From Prevotellaceae bacterium UBA7028 (lineage in GTDB: Bacteria > Bacteroidota > Bacteroidia > Bacteroidales > Bacteroidaceae), in NCBI GenBank assembly GCA_002494215.1, contig DLBF01000121.1:4253-10853 (forward strand): DNA of 6,601 bases, in the 5' to 3' direction. The translations under genes and the position numbers were made by a program. This document shows positions 1 through 6,120 of this stretch, one piece after another. Position 1 is the first letter of the stretch. The number at the start of each line of letters is the position of its first letter. The notes under the pieces are model-generated. The model saw only the letters and a list, made by a program, of their open reading frames with translations. It was not told the DNA's origin and did no database searches.

Positions 1-1192
1 CACCGCGGTTGTGCGGCTCGTACTTGCTTATCAGCTGCATCGCCATCACCTTGGGCGCACCGGACAGGGTGCCTGCGGGGAAAGTGTCTATGAATGCCTG
101 GATAGGATCAGCCCCCTCGTCCAGCTCGCCGCTGACACGGCTGACCAGATGAATCACATGGCTGTAGAACTGCATATCCTTGTAGAAGTCCACCTTCACA
201 TTATGGCAGTTGCGGCTCAGGTCGTTTCGTGCCAAATCCACCAGCATCACATGCTCGGCATTCTCCTTCGGGTCGTTGCGCAGATACTCGGCATTCTTGC
301 GGTCGGTCTCGGCATCGCCAGTACGCTTGGTGGTTCCTGCGATGGGGTCGATGTATGCGCGTCTGCCTTCAATACGGCAATGTGTCTCGGGGCTAGAGCC
401 GAAGATACGGAACCCGCCGAAGTCGAAGTAGAACAGATAGGGGCTGGGATTGATGCTGCGCAGTGCACGGTAGAGCTTGAAGTCGTCCCCCTCATAGCGC
501 TGCCTGAAGCGGCGGGACAGCACAATCTGAAACACATCGCCCCTCATGCAGTGGGCTATACCACGACGTATATTCTCGCGATGCTCGTCATCGGAAAGCG
601 TACTCCAGAAATCGCCAACGGGTCTGAAATCGTATGTCTGGTAAGGGCGGTTGTTAACGTCACGCTCCAAAACATCCAAGTCATCTTCTTCGCCATCGAC
701 CAGCATTTCTATAAGTGTGAGCTCGTTGCGGAAATGGTCGAAAACAATGACATCCTTGTATAGGATATATATAAGGTCGGGTGCATCGTTTTGTGTCTGC
801 GTCTCGTCCTTGACATTGATATTCTCGAAGTAACGAACGGCATTGAACGAAGTGTATCCATACAAGCCGCAATAGTTGCTGTCGGGGCCTGTAATATCAA
901 ATGACTCTATAAACTGATTAATCAGGTCGGCTGATGTAAATGTCTCGTTTATAGACGTTTCTGTAATTTTTCCGTCCGGGTATTTGCAGATACCCTTCCC
1001 ATGTTCTATGCTAACACTTCCTATGGGATGAACGGCTATGAACGACTTGGCATTCTCGCCCCCGTGATAGTCCGAACTCTCCATCAAGGCACTTTGTGGA
1101 TAAGCATCCCTCAGTTTAAGATAAGCGCTGACGGGTGTTATCAGGTCGCCGAGAATCTTCCGGCTGACTGTATGGTAATTATATTGCGTCAT
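1..1192 (-). CDS. trpE: Anthranilate synthase component I (partial, C-terminus beyond left edge)
   Basis: The reverse strand reads open from the ATG at 1192-1190 to base 1, giving 397 codons without a stop; complete TrpE proteins are usually about 460-520 residues, so the last part of the catalytic domain is missing. TrpE converts chorismate plus ammonia (glutamine-derived, from TrpG) to anthranilate in the cytoplasm, the committed step of tryptophan synthesis. The N-terminal domain has [12 protein letters not shown] (16-27) and LMESSD (36-41), the latter matching the LLES-type tryptophan feedback site, so allosteric inhibition is expected. Chorismate-binding-domain signatures follow in order: [40 protein letters not shown] and, close to the edge, [19 protein letters not shown] and the serine/alanine context favour anthranilate synthase over isochorismate synthase, and the trpB neighbour agrees. 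The start overlaps the end of trpB by 14 nt, suggesting translational coupling. The reading frame looks intact. Confidence 0.97.
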   Translation of the reverse strand, partial: MTQYNYHTVSRKILGDLITPVSAYLKLRDAYPQSALMESSDYHGGENAKSFIAVHPIGSVSIEHGKGICKYPDGKITETSINETFTSADLINQFIESFDITGPDSNYCGLYGYTSFNAVRYFENINVKDETQTQNDAPDLIYILYKDVIVFDHFRNELTLIEMLVDGEEDDLDVLERDVNNRPYQTYDFRPVGDFWSTLSDDEHRENIRRGIAHCMRGDVFQIVLSRRFRQRYEGDDFKLYRALRSINPSPYLFYFDFGGFRIFGSSPETHCRIEGRRAYIDPIAGTTKRTGDAETDRKNAEYLRNDPKENAEHVMLVDLARNDLSRNCHNVKVDFYKDMQFYSHVIHLVSRVSGELDEGADPIQAFIDTFPAGTLSGAPKVMAMQLISKYEPHNRG

Positions 1193-2381
1193 AATCAATC
1201 TCGTCTTTATGAGAAAGGTAGGTGGATAGGTCTTTGTCACCGCGTCCGCTTACGGTCAGTACCACCACATCCTCCTTCTTGAACTTCATTTTGGGAAGAA
1301 TGGCCAGGGCATGGCTGCTCTCGAGGGCAGGGATGATACCCTCCAGGCGGGTCAGTTCAAATGCTGCCTGCAAAGCCTCATTGTCATTGATGGAGAACAC
1401 TTTGGCACGGCCTGTTTCATACAGGTTGCAGTGCATGGGACCTGTACCGGGATAGTCCAATCCGGCACTGATGCTGTATGGCTCGATAATCTGGCCGTCC
1501 TCGGTTTGCATCACCTTGATACGGCTTCCATGCAGGATACCCGTGCTGCCCACATGCAGCGACGCTGCTGTCTGCTCCGTATCCATACCCATACCGCCGG
1601 CTTCGCCTAATACCAGTTTCACACGTTCGTCATCCAGATAGTGATAGATGGTACCGGCGGCATTGCTTCCGCCGCCCACGCAGGCTATCAGGTAGTCGGG
1701 GTAGTCACGTCCAATCTTCTCCTTTAGCTGGAACTTTATCTCCTGACTGATAACGCTTTGCAGCTTGGCCACCATCTCGGGGTAGGGATGAGGTCCGACC
1801 GTACTGCCTATGATATAAAAGGTATCGGCGGGATGGCAACACCAGTCGCGGATGGCTTCATTGGTAGCATCCTTCAATGTCTTGTTACCACTCTGAACGG
1901 GGAATACCTCGGCACCCAACATGCGCATACGCTCCACGTTGACATGCTGTCGCTCTACATCCAATGCACCCATATAAACACGGCAAGGCATATTCATCAG
2001 GGCACATACGGTAGCTGTGGCAACGCCATGTTGTCCGGCTCCTGTCTCGGCGATGATACGTGTCTTACCCATCTTGCGGGCCAGCAGAATCTGGCCTATG
2101 GCGTTGTTAATCTTATGAGCTCCGGTATGGTTGAGGTCTTCACGTTTCAGGTAAAGCTGGCATCCGTATTTCTCACTCATACGACTGGCGTAATAGAGTG
2201 GGGAAGGACGACCGACATAGTCGCGTAATAACTGATAATACTCTTTCAGGAATTCCTCGCTTTCAATGATAGAGAGGTACTGCGCCTTCAGGTCTTCTAC
2301 CGTTTTATATAGAATCTCGGGGATGTATGCACCCCCGTACTGACCATAAAAGCCTTCGTCATTAACCTTGTATGATTTCAT
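1179..2381 (-). CDS. trpB: Tryptophan synthase beta chain
   Basis: This 400-residue protein matches the usual length of TrpB, the PLP enzyme that joins indole (channelled from TrpA) to L-serine to give L-tryptophan. The N-terminus has the typical [13 protein letters not shown] (10-22). HTGAHKINN carries the expected PLP Schiff-base lysine, K90, and the catalytic glutamate is E112 in AETGAGQHG. The phosphate-binding GGGSNA is at 236-241, and SGRGDKD (378-384) supplies the serine that contacts the pyridine nitrogen. GPHPYP (197-201) and LDYPGTGP (308-315) are also in family positions. It is the canonical TrpB1 type rather than the longer TrpB2. The ATG at 2381 is the only start that keeps the conserved N-terminus, and it lies about 25 nt from a predicted transcription start. 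A weak AAGG lies roughly 10 nt upstream. It is the first gene of the operon, with trpE following by a 14-nt overlap; trpA is not in the window and is expected further left. Confidence 0.98.
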   Translation of the reverse strand: MKSYKVNDEGFYGQYGGAYIPEILYKTVEDLKAQYLSIIESEEFLKEYYQLLRDYVGRPSPLYYASRMSEKYGCQLYLKREDLNHTGAHKINNAIGQILLARKMGKTRIIAETGAGQHGVATATVCALMNMPCRVYMGALDVERQHVNVERMRMLGAEVFPVQSGNKTLKDATNEAIRDWCCHPADTFYIIGSTVGPHPYPEMVAKLQSVISQEIKFQLKEKIGRDYPDYLIACVGGGSNAAGTIYHYLDDERVKLVLGEAGGMGMDTEQTAASLHVGSTGILHGSRIKVMQTEDGQIIEPYSISAGLDYPGTGPMHCNLYETGRAKVFSINDNEALQAAFELTRLEGIIPALESSHALAILPKMKFKKEDVVVLTVSGRGDKDLSTYLSHKDEIDYDAI

Positions 2382-2410
2382 CTTTTACCTTATATACATG
2401 AATACCGATG

Positions 2411-2441
2411 CAAAGTTAATGCATTTTCTTTTGATAGCAAA
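2411..2441 (-). promoter_or_regulatory. Bacteroides-type promoter of the trp operon
   Basis: Reading the minus strand, TTTG (2441-2438) is followed after exactly 19 bp by TAACTTTG (2418-2411). This fits the Bacteroidota housekeeping consensus of TTTG near -33 and TAnnTTTG near -7. Transcription should start around 2405-2407, leaving a leader of only about 25 nt before trpB. That is too short for a leader-peptide attenuator. The site was assigned from consensus only and has no experimental support. Confidence 0.8.
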
Positions 2442-2453
2442 TATAATGTAATC

Positions 2454-2493
2454 AAAAAAGGCTGATTTCTTGTGTTTTGTGAGAGAATCAGCC
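2454..2493 (-). terminator. Intrinsic terminator of the exported-protein gene
   Basis: An 8-bp perfect inverted repeat pairs GGCTGATT (2460-2467) with AATCAGCC (2486-2493) around an 18-nt loop; the stem can extend a little with a one-base bulge. On the minus strand it is followed directly by six T residues (2459-2454). It begins 18 nt after the stop codon of the gene at 2512-3018. It ends just before the -33 box of the trp promoter, so it should insulate the trp operon from read-through. Confidence 0.85.
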
Positions 2494-2511
2494 ATTTTCG
2501 TTAACAATCTG

Positions 2512-3018
2512 TTATGGAACCGTGAAAGGATAGACTTTCAGATCCTGAAGATTCCCTATTGGTGTCTGTGCTAAGTTTAGCAGAATGTAGTTTCCTTTCT
2601 CCAAAGTTTCTAACGGCTGGCATATGAAACCATCGTTTCCGTCGGACTTGATGGAGAAGTCGGCAGGCTCCAGCCTTTTGTATTCGTTTTCGCGCACATT
2701 GCTCTTGGGCAGCTTGCGATAGTACTTTCTGCTTTGCAGGCGGATAAGGGCATAATCAGCCAGCACCTCGTCTGTTGCCGGTATAATATGGAATAGGGGA
2801 GTGTTGCCGTCTGTCTGCTGAGCGGCGTGAGCGCCATTCAAGTAGTGGACAAACTTGTCCTTCAGCTTAATGTCAAAAACCGTCCATCCCGGCTTTAGCT
2901 CGGTTTGGGTTTGCTCGACATCAATCTCCAAGAAGGAGTCTTGTACCTTTAATTCAACCTTCTGCGCGTGCAGGCAGATGGGCAAGGTTGATAATATGAA
3001 TGCCTTTAATATCTTCAT
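2512..3018 (-). CDS. Small exported protein of unknown function
   Basis: This 168-residue protein is not one I recognise. Residues 1-18 look like a Sec signal peptide: K2 and K5, a hydrophobic core (AFILSTLPICL), then LHA before Q19, and cleavage as A|Q is common in Bacteroidota. Cys15 is not in a good lipobox, so a soluble periplasmic or surface protein is more likely than a lipoprotein. The mature part (about 150 residues) is rich in alternating hydrophobic and charged residues (for example VELKVQDSFLEIDVEQ and GNYILLNLAQTPIGNLQDLKVY), consistent with a beta-sandwich, and has a basic central stretch (RLQSRKYYRKLPKSNVRENEYKR). Only one cysteine (C133) remains after cleavage, so no internal disulphide is possible. 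No catalytic motif was seen. The ATG at 3018 is required to keep the signal peptide, and there is no later Met. It is transcribed alone, divergently from the antiporter, with its own promoter and terminator. Confidence 0.85.
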   Translation of the reverse strand: MKILKAFILSTLPICLHAQKVELKVQDSFLEIDVEQTQTELKPGWTVFDIKLKDKFVHYLNGAHAAQQTDGNTPLFHIIPATDEVLADYALIRLQSRKYYRKLPKSNVRENEYKRLEPADFSIKSDGNDGFICQPLETLEKGNYILLNLAQTPIGNLQDLKVYPFTVP

Positions 3019-3137
3019 GACAGGTGCAAAATTACAGATTTTGGATGAATTTACAAAAGATTGTTTTGATAAGTGAAAGAAAATTGTTTCCTTTGCATGA
3101 ATAAATTTCGTAATTTGTACGTAATAGACTTTATATT
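3019..3137. other. Divergent intergenic region between exported-protein gene and nhaD
   Basis: This 119-bp AT-rich spacer holds the start-proximal promoter of the minus-strand gene (3027-3057). For the plus-strand antiporter no full-consensus promoter was found. The best partial match is TAATTTG (3111-3117), one T short of TAnnTTTG, with a TTTG at 3092-3095 only 15 bp upstream. Transcription of nhaD must still start here or be driven by an unrecognised sigma-factor signal. No ribosome binding site precedes the nhaD ATG, the upstream bases being ACTTTATATT. Confidence 0.5.
3027..3057 (-). promoter_or_regulatory. Bacteroides-type promoter of the exported-protein gene
   Basis: On the minus strand TTTG (3057-3054), a 19-bp spacer and TAATTTTG (3034-3027) match the Bacteroidota promoter consensus exactly, with the same spacing as the trp promoter. 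The -7 box ends only 8 bp before the ATG at 3018, so the transcript would have a leader of roughly 3-5 nt, practically leaderless. This rests on consensus matching alone. Confidence 0.75.
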
Positions 3138-4535
3138 ATGACCATTGCAATTGTAATTTTGATGTTATTTGGGTATGCTCTTATATGTTCCGAGCATATT
3201 ACCAGAATTAACAAGGCCACGGTTGCCCTGTTCTGTGGTGTTTGCGGATGGATAATGTATATGTGCGTAGGTCCACATTACATTCAGTCTTTGCATGGTA
3301 TTGATTTTCAGAATTACTTGGGTGATGGAACCTATAGCGTACGGGCGGTGAACGAATACATCTATCAGCATGTGTTCGTTAAGCACATGGTGCAGTTGTG
3401 CTGTATCGTGATGTACCTGCTTGCCACGATGGCCATTGTCGAGGTGCTTGCCACGAACGAGTGTTTTGATTTCATTGTAGATTGGTGCCGTGCCAAGACC
3501 AAATGGCGTCTGATATGTACCCTGGCGGCCTGCAGCTTCTTGTTGAGTGCCAACTTGGATAATCTGGCTTCGACGGTGATAATGCTTACCGTCTTAAGCA
3601 AACTGGTAATCAATCCTCGCCAGCGTTGTATTCTGGGTGCCGTTGTGGTGATTGCAACCAGTTGTGGCGGATGTTTTGGCGTTATCGGGGATGTAACTTC
3701 TTTGATGATATGGACTCGTGGTGCCGTTACCCCGACTAATTACACGGCAGCATTGATAATACCCACGATTGTGGCAACAATCATTCCTACCTATCTTATT
3801 GGAAGGATGCTTCCCGAGCATGTCGATTTGAAACGCCCCAGAGTCTATTTCCGAGGCGATGATGCCGCCATGCCTGTATGGCAACGTGCCATCATGTTGT
3901 TCCTGGGTCTGTATGGACTGTGGTTCGTGCCTACATTCTATCGCCTGACCATGTTGCCTCCCTTCTTAGGCGCATTGTGCGTGTTGGGCATACTTTGGGT
4001 GGTAAACGAGTTCTTTAACCACAAGCGCATTGCCTCTGGCCAGCCAATTACGCTCTCTGGCAGCCGTCCTCTTCAGTACGAGATGATCCAGATGATAATG
4101 TTCTTTATTGGTGTCAGCCTGTGTGTCGACCTGCTGGTCGAGGTTGGTGCCATGGGTCATATTGCTGTTTTGTGCGATACTTATATTCATAACATCTATC
4201 TGCTCTCTGTTGTAGTCGGCTTTGTTAGTGCAGTGATGGATAATATCGCCTTGGTAATGACTTCTATTTCCATATTCCCCATTATAGATGTACAGAATTC
4301 CATGCCCGATTATGTCGCAGCCTTTGCGCAAAACGGACAGTACTGGCACCTTGTTGCCCTGAGCGGATGCGTGGGCGGTTGTCTTCTTCCCATAGGTTCT
4401 ACATCTGGTTATGCGCTGATGAAGCACGACGGAGTGGGTATATGGTGGTATTTTAAATTCATCACGGGAAAGGTATTCGTTGGTTGGATTGTATCCTTGG
4501 GCGTATACTTCCTGGTTGATTATTTCTTGAGATAA
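3138..4535 (+). CDS. nhaD: NhaD-type sodium/proton antiporter
   Basis: This 465-residue inner-membrane protein has about 12-13 hydrophobic segments and belongs to the ion transporter superfamily (ArsB/CitM-like fold). NhaD proteins export Na+ or Li+ in exchange for protons, supporting pH and salt homeostasis. Family signatures are visible: E102 followed by FD at 110-111; SANLDNLAS (137-145), equivalent to the SAFLDN motif; IGDVTSLMIW (183-192), equivalent to GDVTT; a second DN pair in SAVMDNIALV (364-373); and IGSTSG (419-424) near the C-terminus. Asp141, Asn142, Asp185, Asp368 and Asn369 are the likely ion-pathway residues. Some expected polar positions differ: the segment before GDVT reads ATSCGGCFGV where family members usually have an Asn-Ala-Gly-Gly run. 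The protein has 18 cysteines, many for this class. The start is the first ATG after the divergent promoter region and gives a normal N-terminal helix. The helicase gene starts 8 nt after the stop. Transport activity and ion are inferred from family only. Confidence 0.9.
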   Translation: MTIAIVILMLFGYALICSEHITRINKATVALFCGVCGWIMYMCVGPHYIQSLHGIDFQNYLGDGTYSVRAVNEYIYQHVFVKHMVQLCCIVMYLLATMAIVEVLATNECFDFIVDWCRAKTKWRLICTLAACSFLLSANLDNLASTVIMLTVLSKLVINPRQRCILGAVVVIATSCGGCFGVIGDVTSLMIWTRGAVTPTNYTAALIIPTIVATIIPTYLIGRMLPEHVDLKRPRVYFRGDDAAMPVWQRAIMLFLGLYGLWFVPTFYRLTMLPPFLGALCVLGILWVVNEFFNHKRIASGQPITLSGSRPLQYEMIQMIMFFIGVSLCVDLLVEVGAMGHIAVLCDTYIHNIYLLSVVVGFVSAVMDNIALVMTSISIFPIIDVQNSMPDYVAAFAQNGQYWHLVALSGCVGGCLLPIGSTSGYALMKHDGVGIWWYFKFITGKVFVGWIVSLGVYFLVDYFLR

Positions 4536-4543
4536 TTTTTTGC

Positions 4544-5854
4544 ATGAAATACGATGTTTCAAAACTCGGTGTTGAGTTCTTGAATCCTATGCAACAGGAG
4601 ATGTTGCAGATGGTACGTAAGGAACGTCAGCTGGTGTTGCTTAGTCCTACGGGCTCTGGCAAGACGCTGGCTTATATGTTGCCTGTGCTGCAGCTGATGG
4701 ACTCCAAGAAGGATGTCCTGCAGTCTTTGGTGCTTGTACCATCCAGGGAGTTGGCCATTCAGACGGTGGATGTGGTAAAGCGTATCTGTTCCGAGGTACG
4801 TGTGCTGGCATGCTATGGCGGCAGGCCTGCTATGGACGAACACCGTCAGATAAACGGACTGCGTCCTCACCTTATCATTGCCACACCGGGCAGAATACTG
4901 GATCATATCCGTAAGCAGAACATCAGTACCGAGTCAATCGTTAATCTGGTTATCGACGAGTTCGACAAAAGCTTGGAACTCGGATTCCAAGAAGATATGC
5001 AGTCCATCCTTGGTGAACTGAAGAACATTGAGCGTCGCATCCTGCTTTCTGCTACCGAATGTCCTGCTATTCCTGATTTTGTGGGCACGTCGGATTATTG
5101 CCGTCTTTCCTATCTGGACGAGGACGAGCCCGTCTCTTCCCGCATCTCCATACGTTGCGTTCTTTCCCCCGAGAAAGACAAGCTTGCCACGCTCAAGCGT
5201 TTGCTTTGCACTTTGGGCGCGCAGAAGAGCCTTGTCTTTGCCAATCACAGGCAGAGCGTGGAACGTATTGGCGCATACTTGGCATCAGAGGGCATTATGG
5301 CCAACATCTTCCATGGTGGTATGGAGCAGCGCGACCGCGAACGTGCCCTGTACTCTTTTGTGAACGGTTCCCGTAATGTCTTTGTGTGCACCGATCTCGG
5401 TTCGCGCGGTCTTGATATCCCCGATGTTGATAATATCATTCATTATCATCTTCCCATTGACGAGGAGTCGTATATTCACCGGAACGGACGCACCGCCCGT
5501 TGGGAGAACGTTGGTAATGCCTATCTGTTGTTAGGTCCGGAGGAAACGTTACCTGAATACGCAGCGCTTACCGATGGTGAATTCCTGCTCCCCAAAAGCG
5601 TACCCCTGCCGTCTCTGCCTTTGTGGTCCACTATATATATAGGTAAGGGTAAGAAGGATAAGATAAGCAGGGGAGATATCCTTGGATTTCTGTCCAAGGT
5701 GGGAGGCCTTGACGGTAAACAGATAGGACGTATCGATGTCTTGCCCCAATGGTCGTATGTGGCTGTTCAGCGCAGCGCTACCAAGGCTCTCCTTGCCCGT
5801 ATCAAGGGACAGAAGATCAAGGGCATCAAGACTATCTTTGCTTTGGCAGAATGA
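4544..5854 (+). CDS. DEAD-box RNA helicase, DbpA-like, with DEFD motif II
   Basis: This 436-residue protein has the full set of superfamily 2 DEAD-box motifs: a Q-motif glutamine (Q17 in NPMQQ), SPTGSGKT (34-41, motif I), PSRELA (66-71, Ia), TPGR (114-117, Ib), DEFD (138-141, motif II), SAT (169-171, III), LVFANHR (230-236, IV), TDLGSRGLD (283-291, V) and HRNGRTAR (312-319, VI). The C-terminus (about 363-433, YIGKGKKDKISRGDIL to IKGIKTIF) matches the DbpA/YxiN RNA-binding domain, which in studied members binds the 23S rRNA hairpin 92 region during large-subunit assembly. An ATP-dependent rRNA role is therefore likely but inferred. DEFD instead of DEAD is unusual. The N-terminus is short, and the aromatic residue usually about 17 residues before the Q motif has no room. 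No alternative start exists, because the upstream in-frame codons back to a stop at 4517 contain no ATG, GTG or TTG. It is probably co-transcribed with nhaD and lacks a Shine-Dalgarno sequence. Confidence 0.93.
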   Translation: MKYDVSKLGVEFLNPMQQEMLQMVRKERQLVLLSPTGSGKTLAYMLPVLQLMDSKKDVLQSLVLVPSRELAIQTVDVVKRICSEVRVLACYGGRPAMDEHRQINGLRPHLIIATPGRILDHIRKQNISTESIVNLVIDEFDKSLELGFQEDMQSILGELKNIERRILLSATECPAIPDFVGTSDYCRLSYLDEDEPVSSRISIRCVLSPEKDKLATLKRLLCTLGAQKSLVFANHRQSVERIGAYLASEGIMANIFHGGMEQRDRERALYSFVNGSRNVFVCTDLGSRGLDIPDVDNIIHYHLPIDEESYIHRNGRTARWENVGNAYLLLGPEETLPEYAALTDGEFLLPKSVPLPSLPLWSTIYIGKGKKDKISRGDILGFLSKVGGLDGKQIGRIDVLPQWSYVAVQRSATKALLARIKGQKIKGIKTIFALAE

Positions 5855-5868
5855 AGACCCACCCCCGA

Positions 5869-5898
5869 CCCCTCCCTCTATGGAGGGGAGTTTTTTTT
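5869..5898 (+). terminator. Intrinsic terminator of the nhaD-helicase unit
   Basis: A perfect 7-bp GC-rich stem, CCCCTCC (5869-5875) with GGAGGGG (5882-5888), closes a six-base loop. After AG it is followed by eight T residues (5891-5898). It begins 14 nt after the helicase stop codon. The hairpin and its C-rich lead-in (from about 5857) resemble a C-rich/G-rich hairpin that I remember recurring in Bacteroidota intergenic regions, so it may also be a copy of a dispersed repeat. That part is recollection, not seen here. Confidence 0.93.
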
Positions 5899-5923
5899 CA
5901 ATTAAAGATTATCGGTTATCGAA

Positions 5924-5958
5924 CCTCAGCCATCAGCCGTCAGCCCTCTTACATCAGC
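5924..5958. repeat. Short degenerate heptamer repeat, CNTCAGC
   Basis: Three adjacent 7-nt units fit CNTCAGC (CCTCAGC at 5924, CATCAGC at 5931, CGTCAGC at 5938). A fourth copy, CATCAGC, is at 5952-5958 after a 7-base divergent unit (5945-5951), which keeps the heptamer phase. The phase and shared TCAGC core suggest a decayed tandem array of five units. It lies between the two terminators and codes for nothing recognisable. Confidence 0.6.
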
Positions 5959-5996
5959 CATCGCTTAGCGTCTCGTTATTTCGAAATAAATTCAAT

Positions 5997-6035
5997 AAAA
6001 AAAGTAGGCATCTTATCATAACGATAGATGCCTAC
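5997..6035 (-). terminator. Intrinsic terminator of the serine palmitoyltransferase-like gene
   Basis: A long hairpin pairs GTAGGCATC (6004-6012) with GATGCCTAC (6027-6035). It continues after a one-base bulge (T6013) as TATC/GATA (6014-6017 with 6023-6026), closing on the five-base loop ATAAC. On the minus strand it is followed immediately by seven T residues (6003-5997). It lies about 84 nt past the stop codon at 6119-6121. The plus-strand side is followed by ATATTTTG, so weak termination in the other direction is possible. Confidence 0.88.
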
Positions 6036-6070
6036 ATATTTTGTGTGATTGATTGTTGGCCTTCGCAGCC

Positions 6071-6120
6071 TTCAATTCTTAATCCTTCTCTCTTAATTCT
6101 TAATTAAAAATTTTCAATTT
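6071..6120. repeat. AT-rich low-complexity tract with AATTCTTAAT direct repeats
   Basis: The decamer AATTCTTAAT occurs at 6074-6083 and again at 6095-6104. The overlapping short palindromes TTAATTAA (6100-6107) and AAAATTTT (6107-6114) follow, with CAATT flanking at 6073 and 6115. The tract abuts the stop codon of the minus-strand gene, so it would form the start of that transcript's 3' untranslated region. It resembles the AATT-type simple repeats I recall from Bacteroides intergenic DNA. No function is implied. Confidence 0.55.

Larger units (their letters stand above)
5855..6118. other. Convergent gene-free spacer
   Basis: These 264 bases lie between the stop codons of the helicase (plus strand) and the aminotransferase-fold gene (minus strand). 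They hold a plus-strand terminator (5869-5898), a heptamer repeat (5924-5958), a minus-strand terminator hairpin (5997-6035) and an AT-rich repeat tract (6071-6120). No credible coding sequence is present. The open frames that cross it are low-complexity and lack family resemblance. Confidence 0.85.

Noticed and set aside
11..763. 250-codon open frame on the plus strand
   Set aside because: It lies wholly antisense to trpE, which shows all family motifs. The translated protein is low in recognisable features and looks like a codon-bias shadow.
1758..2228. 156-codon open frame on the plus strand
   Set aside because: It is antisense to the catalytic core of trpB and is explained by the codon use of that gene.
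3001..3076. Possible small plus-strand gene continuing an open frame from 2855 into the divergent spacer
   Set aside because: It overlaps the signal-peptide end of the minus-strand gene and its promoter, and its translation resembles nothing recognisable.
3092..3117. Possible Bacteroides promoter for nhaD (TTTG, 15 bp, TAATTTG)
   Set aside because: The spacer is about 4 bp too short and the -7 box lacks one T, so it is not listed as a promoter; it is only noted within the intergenic entry.
3966..4562. 198-codon open frame on the minus strand
   Set aside because: It is antisense to the conserved C-terminal half of nhaD, has no domain resemblance, and no promoter or terminator supports it.
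5924..5958. CRISPR-like array in the spacer
   Set aside because: The units are 7 nt and tandem without spacers, so this is a simple repeat, not CRISPR.
5736..6107. Open frame of 123 codons running from the helicase end into the spacer
   Set aside because: It starts in another frame of the helicase gene, then runs through the terminator, repeats and a second terminator. Its composition is low-complexity and not protein-like.
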